Shown piece by piece: positions 1 to 12,414 of a DNA stretch of 64,000 nucleotides (position 1 is the stretch's first letter; every line of letters starts with the position of its first letter). The position numbers were made by a program, and so were the translations under genes. The notes beneath the pieces are model-generated. The model was not told the DNA's origin, ran no database searches, and was given only the letters and a program-made list of their open reading frames with translations. Source of the stretch: Rhynchonema sp. JSB1_4 (taxonomy: Eukaryota > Nematoda > Chromadorea > Monhysterida > Xyalidae); the NCBI GenBank assembly GCA_030248065.1, contig JASAMV010002589.1:1-64000 (forward strand), given 5' to 3'.

Positions 1-2919
1 CATTTCACTGGTATATAAAACATAATAATCGGATATGCGCTGCTCAAGTGACTGTTTTTGCGTTAAGAATGTTCAGAATTACACTAATGCGCAATAGTTG
101 TTGTAGAATGTTGTTCCCAGAGCTGAACTAAACAATTGTCACGCTAGTCACAATTGTGGCGTCAGTAACATTCTGCAGCAGTGCACGCTTTTACGGTCTG
201 GTGAAGATAGTGGCCAAACGTGAAAACCAGAATAATTTTGCGGAATTCTCATTTGATAATTGTGCGATAATAAATCGTGAAGGATCAGCTCAATATTCCC
301 ACATTCAGGTGATCGTCCGTCGTGGGCCGGTCCAACGTCGCCATCCCCTGGCCCAATGACCAGTCTGGCCTATTACCCAAGTGCACAGCTGAAACCAAAG
401 CAACACGATAAAACTGACAGAGATTCACCAGGCGCATTTGGGAAAGGACTGGTCGAAGAATAGTAATGTGATGGCATAATTATTATGGCACATGCGCATC
501 TTGTGAGTGTTTGGAAAACATCAAATACATTTGGTTGTGTTAAATGCTCGATAAATACTCATTCGATTCGTCAGCCAGTATTTTTATTTTGTGGATGCCC
601 ACCAGTAGTGATAACTATGTAGGTATCGTGTGCTTAGTAAAGCGAAACCAGTATAGTCGATATCAAACTTCGTGATTGGATCGGATCGAATCGGTCTACG
701 TAGTCACATCACATCAATGTGATCGGACAAGGTAGTCAGATCAGATCAATACTTTGCTTGCTAAATCTCCATAACTATTCGCTGACCATGGATCACATTT
801 CCCGCTTGCTTTTGACATTGTTATGCGAAACGGGTCTTTTTCGATCAACTACTATTCACCATGGGGGCATGAACGAGTTCACGCGTTTGTGGTCGGGACC
901 AAGTTGATGAATTCGTGTAATCAAGTTGACAGATTCGTCGAAAAATGCGAATCCCGAACAGTTCGGCGTTGCGATTGGAGTTGGACATCGGAATCGGGAT
1001 CACGTTCGAAAACCCTAGTCACCACCTTGAAGAGTGGTGATCACAAGGCTAATCGCACACAATGCATCAAAATATTGGTGAGAAGTATTCACGGTGCAGA
1101 GACCTTCGCCATGGAGCGGAGTCACGGTCACGGGTGTACTGCCGTCATGTGCATTGATTTGAAATTCACTTCGTTTATCTATTACAAAAAAACCCAACAA
1201 CACAACGGCCCAAAAAATCGATTCGTCAGTAAAAGAGTAATCAAAGTTCACCCATGAACGTATGTGCAACCAAAATTCACCATTGGGTCTGAGGAACATG
1301 GTCTGATTCCAGCTATTCTTTGTGCGTTTCTTTGACTCGTGTCAGTCTTGGCTATCCTTCCACGGTCCACTGAGCGACGTGACGAAATTTGCCCCTTGGG
1401 TTGGAGGCTGGCCCGCCGCCCGACAGTCATGGTAGAAAAGCTGAAAGTAAGAACAGAGTGTGCTGCATAGCAAAAGAATGGTGGCCAACAATGTACAAAC
1501 CTTGTTGATGTCATTCTTTACGGCAGTTGACATGGAATCCGCAGTTTTTCTTCATCGGTCTGTCTGCGCAAACGACGCGATCTTGACTTGCCCTGACCCG
1601 ACCCTGAAATGGTCGGCCTCTTCATGCTCAAGCGTGGTGCCATTGTTTCAACACAATGTCCACAGAATCCGGTCCTTTGTCCATGGCCTTGCAAAAAAAC
1701 CTTCAACGTTCCGATATTCAATACACGAAGTAGATCCAGTGGGAAGAGTGAAGCAATAAAACATCGATTGGCTGTGGGAATATACACAAACTGATTGTTT
1801 TCATTTTCCAGCATCTCAATGTATGTATATTGAAACAACCAACACCATAACATTGAGTTCCCGAGCGCTATTTCCCCAATTTCACTCCTTCACACGCTCT
1901 GAAATCTCATATACATTGTGAGTGAAAATTTATCGTTTTGTGCCAAAATGTGTGCGCAATCAAACTATGTATATACTATATATAGAGATTTGAGAACAGA
2001 TGACAATGTATATATTCAGCTGTGCGCATGATTGCAGCATGCGTGTGCTCAGGTATAAGAAAGTGATCGTAAGATGTCGCTAGAGCTCACAAGTTACAAG
2101 TTGGCAGGTACCGAATCGCAACCCACATATTTCCACCAAGGTGTATACATACATACCCACGCGGGTATGTGATGTACATATAATCCACAGTGTCACATGC
2201 ACTGCACGCATACTGGTGCGAGATTTACCTTTGCCCTCTACGTATGTGTGCCATGTATGACTACTACAGCAACTTATGTAAAGTTGTATATGTGAAAAGT
2301 TTTGTTCCAGTCACCTGCTATTGGGTTGACTTTCGGCATTTTTAGTAGGATATGTACTGATACTCCACTGATTCACTGAGGCTGATTTTTGATTTTTTTG
2401 TGTTGAACACATTTTTTCATTATGTTTTTTTGTCGGAATATTCAGGTTTTATCATTTGTGATTATTCATCAAAATAAAGTAAGTCGAGGTGTAATGTCAT
2501 CTGCTGATGTTGACAACATGTTAGCTCACCTACATGCATGTTGGCTGGCATTGAAAAAAAATTAAATAATTTTCAAACACACTGATTTATTACACTTGGA
2601 TGAGCGCCGCGCAACGATTGAGCGCATGACTAATAACGTAATCTGCCATCTCACACGCGCCACGCCCTTCACTGTGCAAGTAAGATTTCCGTTTTTCTCA
2701 ATTGGATGCGTTTGTCTTCGGAAACACTAGTCCGCCGTTAAAATCAGAACTTCTGTTCCCAAAAACAAGTGATATAATTACATATATAGATGCAACACTC
2801 ATTTTTTAAACAACTTTTGTCAAAAGTTGGGTATAACACGATTCATCTCAATTCGGATCATGTGGGTATGCCTGTTTTTTAATTTTATCGCAAAGCATCA
2901 ATTGCAGATCTGAACAAAA
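1..2919. other. No recognisable gene
   Basis: I see no open frame here that matches a family I know or that shows consistent exon structure. Short open stretches occur on both strands around 820-1850, but they overlap each other in several frames and none has convincing splice partners. The region around 1900-2300 is rich in short alternating TA/CA tracts. An upstream exon or promoter of the dermatopontin-like gene could lie here unseen. Confidence 0.5.
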
Positions 2920-5900
2920 ATGTTCAGTCAACACGTGTTCCTATTGATCTACGCATTCATCATTCCAAAGTCACTGTGCAAACGCCAGTTCGGTCGTTCC
3001 AACTTTGAGTGTCCCGATGGTTTCCATCTGTCGATGTTCGCCAGCGTCTACAGTCCGATGCGACGTACGTATCAATTCAGCTGCTCACCCGTCGCACCCA
3101 TGTCCGTAAGTGTGTGTACATTTTGTGTGTCCAAAGGATATTCGCACTGACGATGACCTGGTACACCGCCAATCTGTGAAAATAGCAAAGTGCTGTCTCG
3201 TGGTGGTGTGAGGAAAACCAAAGGCAACACAAAAACCGATTACAGGACACCACACATGAGCAGCAAATGACAATTTATTCTATTGCTTTTGTTAAAGATC
3301 CAATGCAATGGGTTCTTTCTTAAAATGGTTTCTGGCCTCAAATGTTTCAGGTGAACGACGAAAAGTGTGCGTGGAGTGCGCCAGCAATGACAGCAGATGG
3401 GGACATGTACCTGACATGTGAGGACAACCAGTACACGACCGGCGTGTCGATCATGTACGATGGGGATAAACAAATGTGAGTACAACTTCGAATGCAAAGG
3501 ATTCAAAAAAGTTCAATCTTTTCACAACTCTCTGTACAACATCATATACGAATATGTAGATGTTTCACTAGATTCGGTTGGATCCACGTTCAGCAGAAAA
3601 GAGGAAACAACACCAAAACAGGTGCCAATGGCTGCCTTTGTGACTTCTATGTTTCGGAGTTGTCGAGTCATTTCATTTTGACTCCTGTTGTCATTGACCA
3701 AACATCGATGGACCAGCGCATCGCCATACATGAATGTCAACATTGCAGCTGGTCAATTTTGTGCTGCTCGTCGCGTCAGATCAAAATTCGGCACACATCC
3801 TGTTTGTCGACGTCGTTTGTCAACACCTATCGCGGTCCGATCGAATTTAATTCTGGCAAACAAGTCATCAGAAAATGGCAATCAATGGAGGACACTGGTC
3901 AACGGTTGGTGCGCACCGGCTATACCTGGCTGGCTGATGTTTTGGTCACTTCGTTAGAAGTTTGCTGCGGGTTTCACCAGCTGATGGGCACTTACGTGCG
4001 CATTTGGGTGATTGCAACACTACTAACACCTGAAAAACAAAATATGAAACCTGATGGACTCTCGTGGTAATTTTGAACCACGAATTTTAAGTCCCGAAGG
4101 GACTTTAACCCAAACGTTAGACAAATACAGAAGTAAGTATCAGAATTGAGAGCAGCGCACTTGAATTCGCTGTATGCATAATTTTCAGCTCAATCCGACC
4201 TTATTCTTTGTAAAGCCACGAGACCAAGGCAGCCCAGAATAAATTCGAGACGTTTGGACTGTTCTGCATGTGTCACGGACAAAACAGCGGTTTTTGAAAG
4301 ACAGCAGCCAAATAAATATAGATGTTTGCTGGGGGCAGCGTGTGCTAAACCAAAGCCCAAATCTGACCCCCAACGCCAAGCCAAAGCCTAAGCCTGATGG
4401 CCAACGTATACAGTATAACAAAGGTTTTTCAGCACATAAATTTTTTTCGGAAAAATTGCAACTGGGCCTTCAGTACCCATTGTTTTGCCACCCGCTGTTT
4501 TGTGCCCCGCTGTTACCCGTTCTGCACACTGCAGTGACTGGAACGAACTGGTTGTTTCTATAGCTGGCTGGCTGATGTTTCACTTTATGATTGCAGTGAT
4601 CGTCGTTGGTGGTTGCAAGTTTGTCCGGTGGATTACGTGGCAACGAACAACACGAAAGAGTTAGATCATCGACGATTCACACGATCAGCCATTGACCCAT
4701 TCGGTCGACGTCGAATGCGACAAACGGGCACCGTTGTGTTCGCTAAACCGTTGACGTGAGTGAATAGGATGTGAGGGTCTCATGATAATACAAAAGCTGT
4801 GTGCATGTGTTTTTTTGGCTGTTTCGACCTGTTTTCAGAGATTACTGGCAGTGCACTGGGTGATCGTCAGTGCGAATGCCCCAATGTCTACATCATATAG
4901 TGTTTTATTTTATGGTCCTTTGCGTCATTGCTTGTCAATATTTCGTACATAATTTTATATAGTGTTTTATTTTATGGTCCTTTGCGTCATTGCTTGTCAA
5001 TATTTCGTACATAATTTCTTGTAAAATTATTTTCCATGTCACAAAAATAAACAGAGCAATCGCAGAACCGCCATGTTTTGGTATTTACAGTTGGCCCCTT
5101 CCTACCGAATCCATCAACCTCCAACCATCAAACAACCAGTCTTTCATCGTCGTTCCCCATCAAAGCCGGCCAAGCTCGTTGCCGAGGGTGCCCTTATTCC
5201 CAACCTCAAGGTAGACCGATCTAATGTTGAGCAATTATTTTTCATTAAACTTAAAGAATAATTATTCATTCATTGCGCTTCAGAAAGCAACTCAATCAAA
5301 TAACGTTGCCGCCAGTGTCCCAGACGGGTCCGAGGTTTCGCACTACCGCATCGCCTGATGGTCAAAGGCAAGGCAAGAAACCCACGTTGCCTCCTTTTGT
5401 TCAGGTAGAAACTTTATCGGTCTGATCTGGGATTTTTAAAATGAAAATATTTGAAATTGTATATTTCTGATTTTCAGGCTCAACCAGAGTCAGCCAGCGA
5501 GTCTGATGATGTTTCACCAACCAAGAATGACGATTACTATGATTATTATTATGACGACAACAGCAGTAAAAAGTTCCCGCCGGGTGTTGTCGAAGTGTCG
5601 AAGCTGTTGCAGGTGGGGTGTGCCAGTTATTGTTTTGTTCATTGCTATTAAGGGCGGACTTAGGTTGAACACGGAAACCGGAACACGGAAATATTCCCGC
5701 TCCGAAAAGGGAAAACGAGAACACAGAAAATTCCCTTCCCCCTCTCCGGATTGAAAAGAACGGAAAAATACCTCCCCCGAACCACGACAAATCACACCCA
5801 AACCAATCAGGAGAAACAGAAGCCAGCGACACCCGAAGCCAGCGCACCACACAACAAACACCAACCACACAAAAACCCTCCAAAAAAAAAAAAAACAACA

Positions 5901-6384
5901 AACACAAAAACAACCCTCCAAACAAAAATCCCCACGAAACCAAACAAAAAAAACTTTCCCCCTCCCTTCCCCTTTCCCACCCCTAACATATATATTTTTA
6001 GTTTTATCCATTCAGGACATCCAAGACGGTCTCACACTTGCACAATTTGCACTGCCCACAGCCGAAGACATTATTCCGAACGGTTTGCCATTCCCGTTGC
6101 CTGATTCAGCAAGCGCATCGTCACGTGATTCGTCTCAGACAGGGAACAGCAGAACTGGTGGTGACGGCGGTGGAGGATCGATAAAAACGAGCTTCAGTCT
6201 AGATCCCGTGCCGCAACAAGCTCATAGTCAGGGACGGGCGGTTCCGCAGAAGCCTGATTTTGCAAGGGAACAACCGCCAGAACTGCATATCGGAAACGGG
6301 GCCGGTTCGTCAGAGGACCCCGGTGCTCTGCAAAATATGTTGGAATTTCTGGGACTCTGTAATCCGAGACTTGTGTTGAGATGA
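2920..6384 (+). CDS. Secreted dermatopontin-like protein with disordered acidic/proline-rich tail
   Basis: Inferred exons 2920-3105, 3351-3475, 4597-4755, 5091-5210, 5284-5404, 5478-5612 and 6016-6384 join in phase to 404 codons. The ATG at 2920 opens a hydrophobic signal peptide (FLLIYAFIIP). Residues about 28-140 resemble dermatopontin: an F.CP.G start, two S..YS....R..Y.F.C / DRRWW.Q.C blocks, and the C.W and Y.TC motifs of that extracellular-matrix fold. The tail is Pro/Ser/Thr-rich with an acidic tyrosine cluster (DDYYDYYYDD) in the sixth exon and a Gly/Ser-rich last exon. It has no second globular domain I recognise. Dermatopontins bind collagen and proteoglycans outside the cell; a matrix role here is inferred. 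An alternative small exon (4839-4863) would end the protein right after the dermatopontin part. An AATAAA lies 123 bp past the stop. Confidence 0.72.
4896..5019. repeat. Direct tandem duplication, two 62-bp units
   Basis: The stretch starting TATAGTGTTTTATTTTATGG at 4896 is repeated almost exactly from 4958. It lies in the intron of the dermatopontin-like gene, just after the alternative terminal exon, so it may fall in that isoform's 3' UTR. Confidence 0.9.
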
Positions 6385-6506
6385 TAAAATCGTGATCTGG
6401 TTCTTTCGTGATGTTCCACGATTTCATTTGTACAGAAATGTATAAAACACAGGATATTGTTGCGTATTAAAACGGTACATACCTGAAGAGAGGATAATCG
6501 GCAAAA

Positions 6507-6512
6507 AATAAA
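6507..6512 (+). promoter_or_regulatory. Probable polyadenylation signal AATAAA
   Basis: Canonical AATAAA 123 bp downstream of the dermatopontin-like stop codon. Another AATAAA-like run lies near 6585. Placement fits 3'-end formation of that gene. Confidence 0.5.
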
Positions 6513-8474
6513 GTTTTCTTTCGTACCCTTCTTTTGTCTGTGCATGTCATCAAAAATGATTGAGGGCTGACAAAACGCACATGTACATAAAATAAAACCG
6601 CGTTGTTGAAACGAGAAACGATTATACGGACCAGTCGAAAGTAACTACACCAAAGCTTCGCTGGTTCCGCAAAAACATTAGTGTTGTAAAGAAAGATTGG
6701 AACACGACTTACACTGAGAAAAAATTATGAGACCGAAAGTGTTTCACTCAAACAAATTATTCGTACTTTTGCAAAAGCGATGTAACATCGGTAAAAGCAC
6801 CAGAACATGTTATAGACATTTCAGCATCTGCATCACATTTGTAGCACACCAACAATAAAGGTGAAATACTGAACATTATTATCCCAAACTTTATCCCAGT
6901 CCCTAAATCCTGACGCCACAGCAAAGCTCCAGAAGTGTTGTGAGATCAGCGTTGCGGCGAATGCTTAGCAGTTTGTGTTTGTGGCTGGTTTCGCAAGACG
7001 CCGGTCAGGCCAATTTCACCACACCGCACCCACAACTCACAAATCACAACTTTTTACAACATGGCCTGTATTGCACCCAGACAGCCGTTTACGTGGGCGC
7101 CCATGGCAAGCGCAAAGGTGCACACTATGTATTTGACGTGAAAGTTTTGCCCATAAGCTGAAAACAACGTCTCAAACGCGCAAAATTTGGTTTGTCGGTG
7201 TAATGCCGATAAGTTATAGAACAAAACAGGCACGGTACTCAATAAACGTTCCATCAGCGTCATCAGGCGTACGCAGGGCGTGCGCAACAGCAGAAATAGC
7301 TGAGCTACCCACACAATGGGGCACCTAAACGCTGGCTACCGCTCGCTTTCACAGATGTTCATTGCGCACAAAACTAACCAAAGTGTCGCGCCCGAAATTT
7401 ACACTTTCGTACCATGAGACCGCGTTCCATTGGTACGAATGGAATGCTCAGAAGAGTTGTCAGTCGAGAAACGTGAGGTGCGTTTCCCCGGAGCGGAACC
7501 AAAGGCCCAGCTCAATGTCTGACTTGTGTGCACGGCATCCTTAGAAAAACTGGCCAACTAAATTTTTTCTTCACACGTTTGCCCGCGTTTGTGGTGTAAA
7601 CGACGACGACCAGAGAACCAAAATGCGACCATACGGCCTTGCCTGCGACTGAGTTTTCCCAATCGTAACATTCTTAGATTTGTCTGGTTCCTATCCAGCT
7701 GGTATTACATCTACATACTTACGTGGACGCAACCAAAAACCAACAGTTTTGGTGTCTGCCGGTGTTGAGCTTTAGATCAACTTGCTCATTCGCTCGCTCC
7801 GTGCTGGCTTCAAATGTATAAGTAGTCAGTCACTTTTTTGTGCGGGCCCAAGCGTGTTTTCAACACTGTTGCCCCCAATCCAACGTAAAAGTGTACACAT
7901 TCTGTAACTTGTGCGCCCCCCCCCACGCCCCTCAATCGCCCGTCCCCCAGAACCACGGACGTGGCCGGCAGCTATCGGCGACAGCCCCAGCCGGAGTTGC
8001 GACATTCGACTGCGTCGGCCCTAGATCAGATCGATAGGATACGCGAACGGATATCATCACCACGCGGTAACAGGGCGTGAACTTGTTGTGAAAATCTTGA
8101 TTAGTTTGGTTTGTCGGAATGAAACATCTGCTTAACGATTGGGCTAATAGTTGATATCACTTGATATCAGCAGTTGCTTTACACTGAGTGGGAAAATCGC
8201 GAAACGGAGGACGTGAAACGAACCTTTCATTTGAAAAATCTGGTGTGTGAAGCGTGTTACTCTGTTGGGGATCATAGTGAACGATCGGCATGGTGCTGAG
8301 TCTGAATGGATGAAGCACCGTTGAAGGTCTAAATCTCTTGTCGATTTTGATCGACTTTGAAATTGTATTGATCGCGTGCGTCAACCATCTGGTAATGACT
8401 CGCCTCATGTCTACCCATCGTTTCGAACAAATCATTTATTTTCAGTGGTGACCGCGATCTACATCCCACCCACC
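6513..8474. other. No recognisable gene
   Basis: No family match or convincing exon chain was found on either strand. A C-rich patch lies around 7917-7925. The 3' part presumably holds the 5' region of the gene starting at 8475. Confidence 0.45.
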
Positions 8475-9497
8475 ATGTCCCTTTATCGCTCGTCAACATA
8501 CACGGGCGGTAGTGTGCTCACCACGTCACAAAGTCAAACTGGTTGGTTCAAGCGGGCTTCATCTCAATGGTTGTTATTTGGAATTTAAGTGAAAAATACT
8601 TATCGGAGCTACAACAAAACGGACGATGAATTACAAAGCTACAATTCGTAGGGGCTCAAAACGTCATACGCACTTAAAAGTGGTCAATAGCTTGCTGGCA
8701 AGGTTTTTCTGTTCAAGCGGACTGGGTGGGACCCTGGACGCGATCTTTTGGGCGTAATGTTTTAGCCCTCCGAGGCCAGAACTCGGCCCTGAGCAATTCA
8801 GTCCTGTTCGGGTTGTCTGATTCGTAGAATTATACGTGTTTTAAGCCGGTCCCGAATAATCCGAGACTAAATTAAATTCATTTTTTCGACGCACCCGCCA
8901 TTAAGTATTTCAGGCCTACAACGTTCCTCCTCCGGTCAACAGCACAAGACGTACGCCCAGTTGCGTCGCAGCGCATCGCTCGCGTCGGGCTTCGGCCGAG
9001 GGGGACCTTACACCAAATTCGGAACGTTCACCCCGCCCTACCACACGGTGCACCCCAGTGCCCCGCATTACATGGACCGTTACCCGTATGTGCGCTATAC
9101 GCCCGCCAGCGGCTACCTGCAGTCAGTCCATCTGATCAACGAAGGCTATCAACAGTCACGTCAACATTACGCACAGTCATACAGAGATACGAAGCCATAC
9201 CTGGAGGGCAAATGGTCGTTGTATGACGCTTCGTTGAGGGTCGGACCGTCATACGGACCGCGCTACAACACCGGCGGCCTGGTGGGTGCACGTGTGACCA
9301 CGCCGAGGGTGCATCGGGAACTGAATGTTGAAGACGCTGTGCGCATGTACAAGAACAGATGCATGACCACGCTGTCACTGTCAAAGTACTGGCTGAGTCC
9401 GTCCACGTGGTCGACGCGACGGTCATATGAACGCAACATGAGTGGCAACATTGCCAGCGGACGCTACAGCTATCAGGCAAGGTATGCGCCGCGATAA
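8475..9497 (+). CDS. Small basic tyrosine-rich protein, function unknown
   Basis: Two exons, 8475-8541 and 8914-9497, join in phase 1 to 216 codons. The ATG at 8475 follows CCCACC. The protein has no signal peptide and no membrane segment. It is strongly basic and rich in Tyr, Arg, Ser and Gly, with repeated aromatic patches (PYVRYTPASGY, SYRDTKPY, SYGPRYNTGG) and a more helical block near residues 150-175 (ELNVEDAVRMYKNRC). Size and composition recall small tyrosine-rich basic thick-filament proteins of invertebrate muscle such as the filagenins, but I cannot confirm homology, so that is only a hypothesis. The intron begins with the unusual donor GTTGGT. Codon use looks strongly coding (GC-rich third positions) compared with the flanks. 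Confidence 0.75.
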
Positions 9498-12414
9498 TTG
9501 ATTCGATATTGGTCATCATTTTTGTGTGGTTTTTGTTTTTCGACGTGGTTGCAAGGCGCATCAAAATTGATCATTAACAAAGCAACACTGTTGTACCGAT
9601 TAATGCCCTTGTGTTGAGCTGAGTCTTGCAGATACTGTTCAGTATGAGATGCAAAGCGCCATTGCAGTCTTTATGGTTTGGGGTGTTTGCGGCTCTGACT
9701 TGGTAGATCTTGACGTCTCATTGCTGCAACTGCGACCCGGAAGTATTGTCGTGTTTTTGTGTGTCGCTTCTTGTGTGCTCTATTTGACTGGTTGCGAAAA
9801 TAGAAATACTAATTGAGGATGAGGATAGTACTGTACCACACAGTACCAAACGTGACAATTTGGGCGTTCTTTGACGACTCTTCGTGTTTGGGGCTGGCAA
9901 GTGTACCGTAAGGTTCATGCAGAACAACTGCCATGTGCTTTTTATTGCGACTTTCCGCTTGGAATTTAATCTTTTCCTTTTTTACAGTTTGGGCTCCACC
10001 AGATAGACCCGAAACATAAATTTTTTCTATGTCCATGTTTCGGGTTTCGGGGTTTTTTTTTCAAAACCTGGACATAGAAAAAATCTAGGTTTCGGGTTTC
10101 GGGTCTATCTGGTGGAGCCTTTTTTCTGAAATCTGTTTGTAAATGCATACGTATACAGTTTCGATGACGTCTCCTTCTTTAATGTTATGCGTAAGGTTAC
10201 ATACATGCGTTTGAGGCTTGTAAAAACTTTTTATACATCGATCTTCTGCTTTACACGAGTATTATTGCTGAGGAAATATATGACGAATTCTTTGTTAAAT
10301 TTTAAATTATTCAGTGACCGTTGTTTTTGAACTGTTAAAGAGCTGCTTGTATAAAAATCTAAATTGGACAGATTGGGTTTTAAAATGTGCAAAAATGACA
10401 CAAAATTTTCTTGCACTAAATAGTAATCATCCGCAGGCATTAAATAAAGCATGGCTTGACCTTTGCGCTGCGGAATTAACCGCCATATTCCTTTGCTTTG
10501 AAAATTGTTTCACTTCCGTACCAGCTGGCTTTGTAACTTTTAAACATGCGTTGCGTTGTTATGTTTGAAACAGCCAGATAAGTCATGACTTCCCCATGCG
10601 AGTCAGGTTAGGTCTGTGGGACCTCTTATGATTGCACGTCAGCGTCTCATGTACGGGTTTCCAAAGCGGCTTTTGTTGGTTTTATGCATTATTTCTGATT
10701 GAGTTCTGGTTTCATCCCGACATGATTCCATAATTTTAATAACTCTCGCAGATTTTCCTTGCAGGTTGCCCCATCTGTACACTGTTGGCTTCTTGACAAA
10801 TCGGCTTTGAGAGGCACGCAAACTGCATAAATGCTTTTTATCATGAATTGGATTTAGCTAGTAACTTTTGATCAGACAGAAAGGGAAAAGAAACAGCATG
10901 TCTCAGGTGGCTTTGTGAGTAGCATGGCCATAAACAATCTTTATTTCATACAAACCTGCAAATCTGGCACAGCGTGACGACATGTACACGTGTGGCATGT
11001 GGCTCAACAGCTTCGTGGATTCCTTGTTCTCATGGTCACATGGCTTCAAGCAAAACAAACATCTTGCGGGGCAAAGGTAATGAGGTTCTCTAGTTCCCAT
11101 TCATGGAAAGGACCTAAATTACCGTGCTGTATCAAAAAAAATTAATTTATTTCATCCTTATTTCCGGTACTTGATGCTCAATTTCTATCATCACTACCTA
11201 AAAGTCCATTCATTTTTTATTTCACCTTATTTTTTAAAAACCCATTCATTTTTACACAAACAATAATTATCACAGTTCGCACCGACCGTTCGCGCTTTTT
11301 TGTAATTGAAAAAAGTAAAAGCGCATGCCACAGGCACTTTCGTAACTTTTCGAAGAAATCAGGTTTTTTCGCGGAGTCTTTTCAGCACCATGACACTTTC
11401 CCCCCGAACACGTCTTCATGTGCTTGACTTATATCATATGTATAGCTGCTACATATGTATAACGCCAGGGGCAACGGCAAAACGGCACAAATCCGTCATA
11501 ATTCCGTCAGAATGTGTTTTTTCTGTCACGTTGGCACGGGTGACGGACTTCGTGTAAGGACAGACAGCACGATGGCTTGTTTGGCACTACTTTTTCCGAG
11601 CCAAACCTCCACAAGCTGCATGTTTCTCAACATATACATACGTAGTTGCTCATTAGCTCGTAGCTAGCGGTGTAATGGGTACTCATACACCTAAAGAAGC
11701 GCAGGTGAAACAATAAACACAGGTATAGGTGCACGTGAACTAAACACCATTCAAGCTTGGTTCAAGTACCGCCATGCTGTGGAAGTGAAAGAACTTGAAT
11801 AATGTAACAAGTTGCGAGTCGGAAAAGTGCGTTTCTTTTCTCTGCGTTATTTGATACACATGAGTACACAACATAATATTTTGTCCCATAGTTTTCTGGC
11901 TCGATAGACCGCAGATATTGTTTTCCCGCTGATTTTCGGCGCATGTTTTATTGAGCTTGCGGCTTTCTTTCTAGGGAAGTGGGCTTTTTTGCATTCCCTG
12001 ATTAGTTGTAACCTGCCTCTGGCTCTTCAGTGAAACTTGATCGGCTGTGCATTGGTAATGCACTTGCATAACACCTTGTTCATGCATCTGCGTTCCCTGC
12101 CTCGCCTTCCTTTAGGTTCATGATCACTTTTCACTTAAAACGACAGACACAAAGATATGGTCTTATGTACACTTGCAACGGATGTTCTTAACTGTTCAAC
12201 ATGTAAGCACTATCAATTTCAACTATACTCACGTGATCACGCCTAGCATATTTTCATAACAAACACATTGATCAATTTTGCCACAGAGGCAGTTGAATGA
12301 AAGTGCACAAGGCTAATGCGCATGCATGAAATTGTAGATTGGGCAAGGAAAATGGTGATAAAAATACCAATAGTACAGTACATTTCAGCCAATTTTTTCA
12401 AATAAACGTCGACA
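9498..12414. other. Intergenic, no gene recognised
   Basis: About 2.9 kb without a supported coding exon. It contains a 128-bp hairpin element (9992-10119). The rest is AT-rich unique-looking DNA. The promoter or a 5' UTR exon of the ammonium transporter may lie toward the right end. Confidence 0.45.
9992..10119. repeat. MITE-like hairpin, about 45-bp inverted arms
   Basis: GGCTCCACCAGATAGACCCG at 9992 is matched by its reverse complement ending at 10119, and the match continues through a CTATGTCC / GGACATAG pair to a short loop with a T-run. Internal GGGTTTCGG units repeat. No clear target-site duplication was seen. Length and structure fit a non-autonomous DNA element or a foldback repeat. 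Confidence 0.8.

Noticed and set aside
823..1853. Several overlapping open frames of 60-144 codons on both strands
   Set aside because: No consistent exon partners or recognisable motifs, and the frames overlap in ways expected by chance in moderate-GC DNA.
3492..4070. 192-codon open frame on the plus strand inside the dermatopontin-like gene
   Set aside because: It lies wholly within an intron whose flanking exons join in phase, has no family resemblance, and its composition looks non-coding.
5760..5990. Coding exon from the A/C-rich open frame before the last dermatopontin exon
   Set aside because: Low-complexity CCCTCCAAAAAAAA-type sequence in an intron; skipping it keeps the frame between 5612 and 6016.
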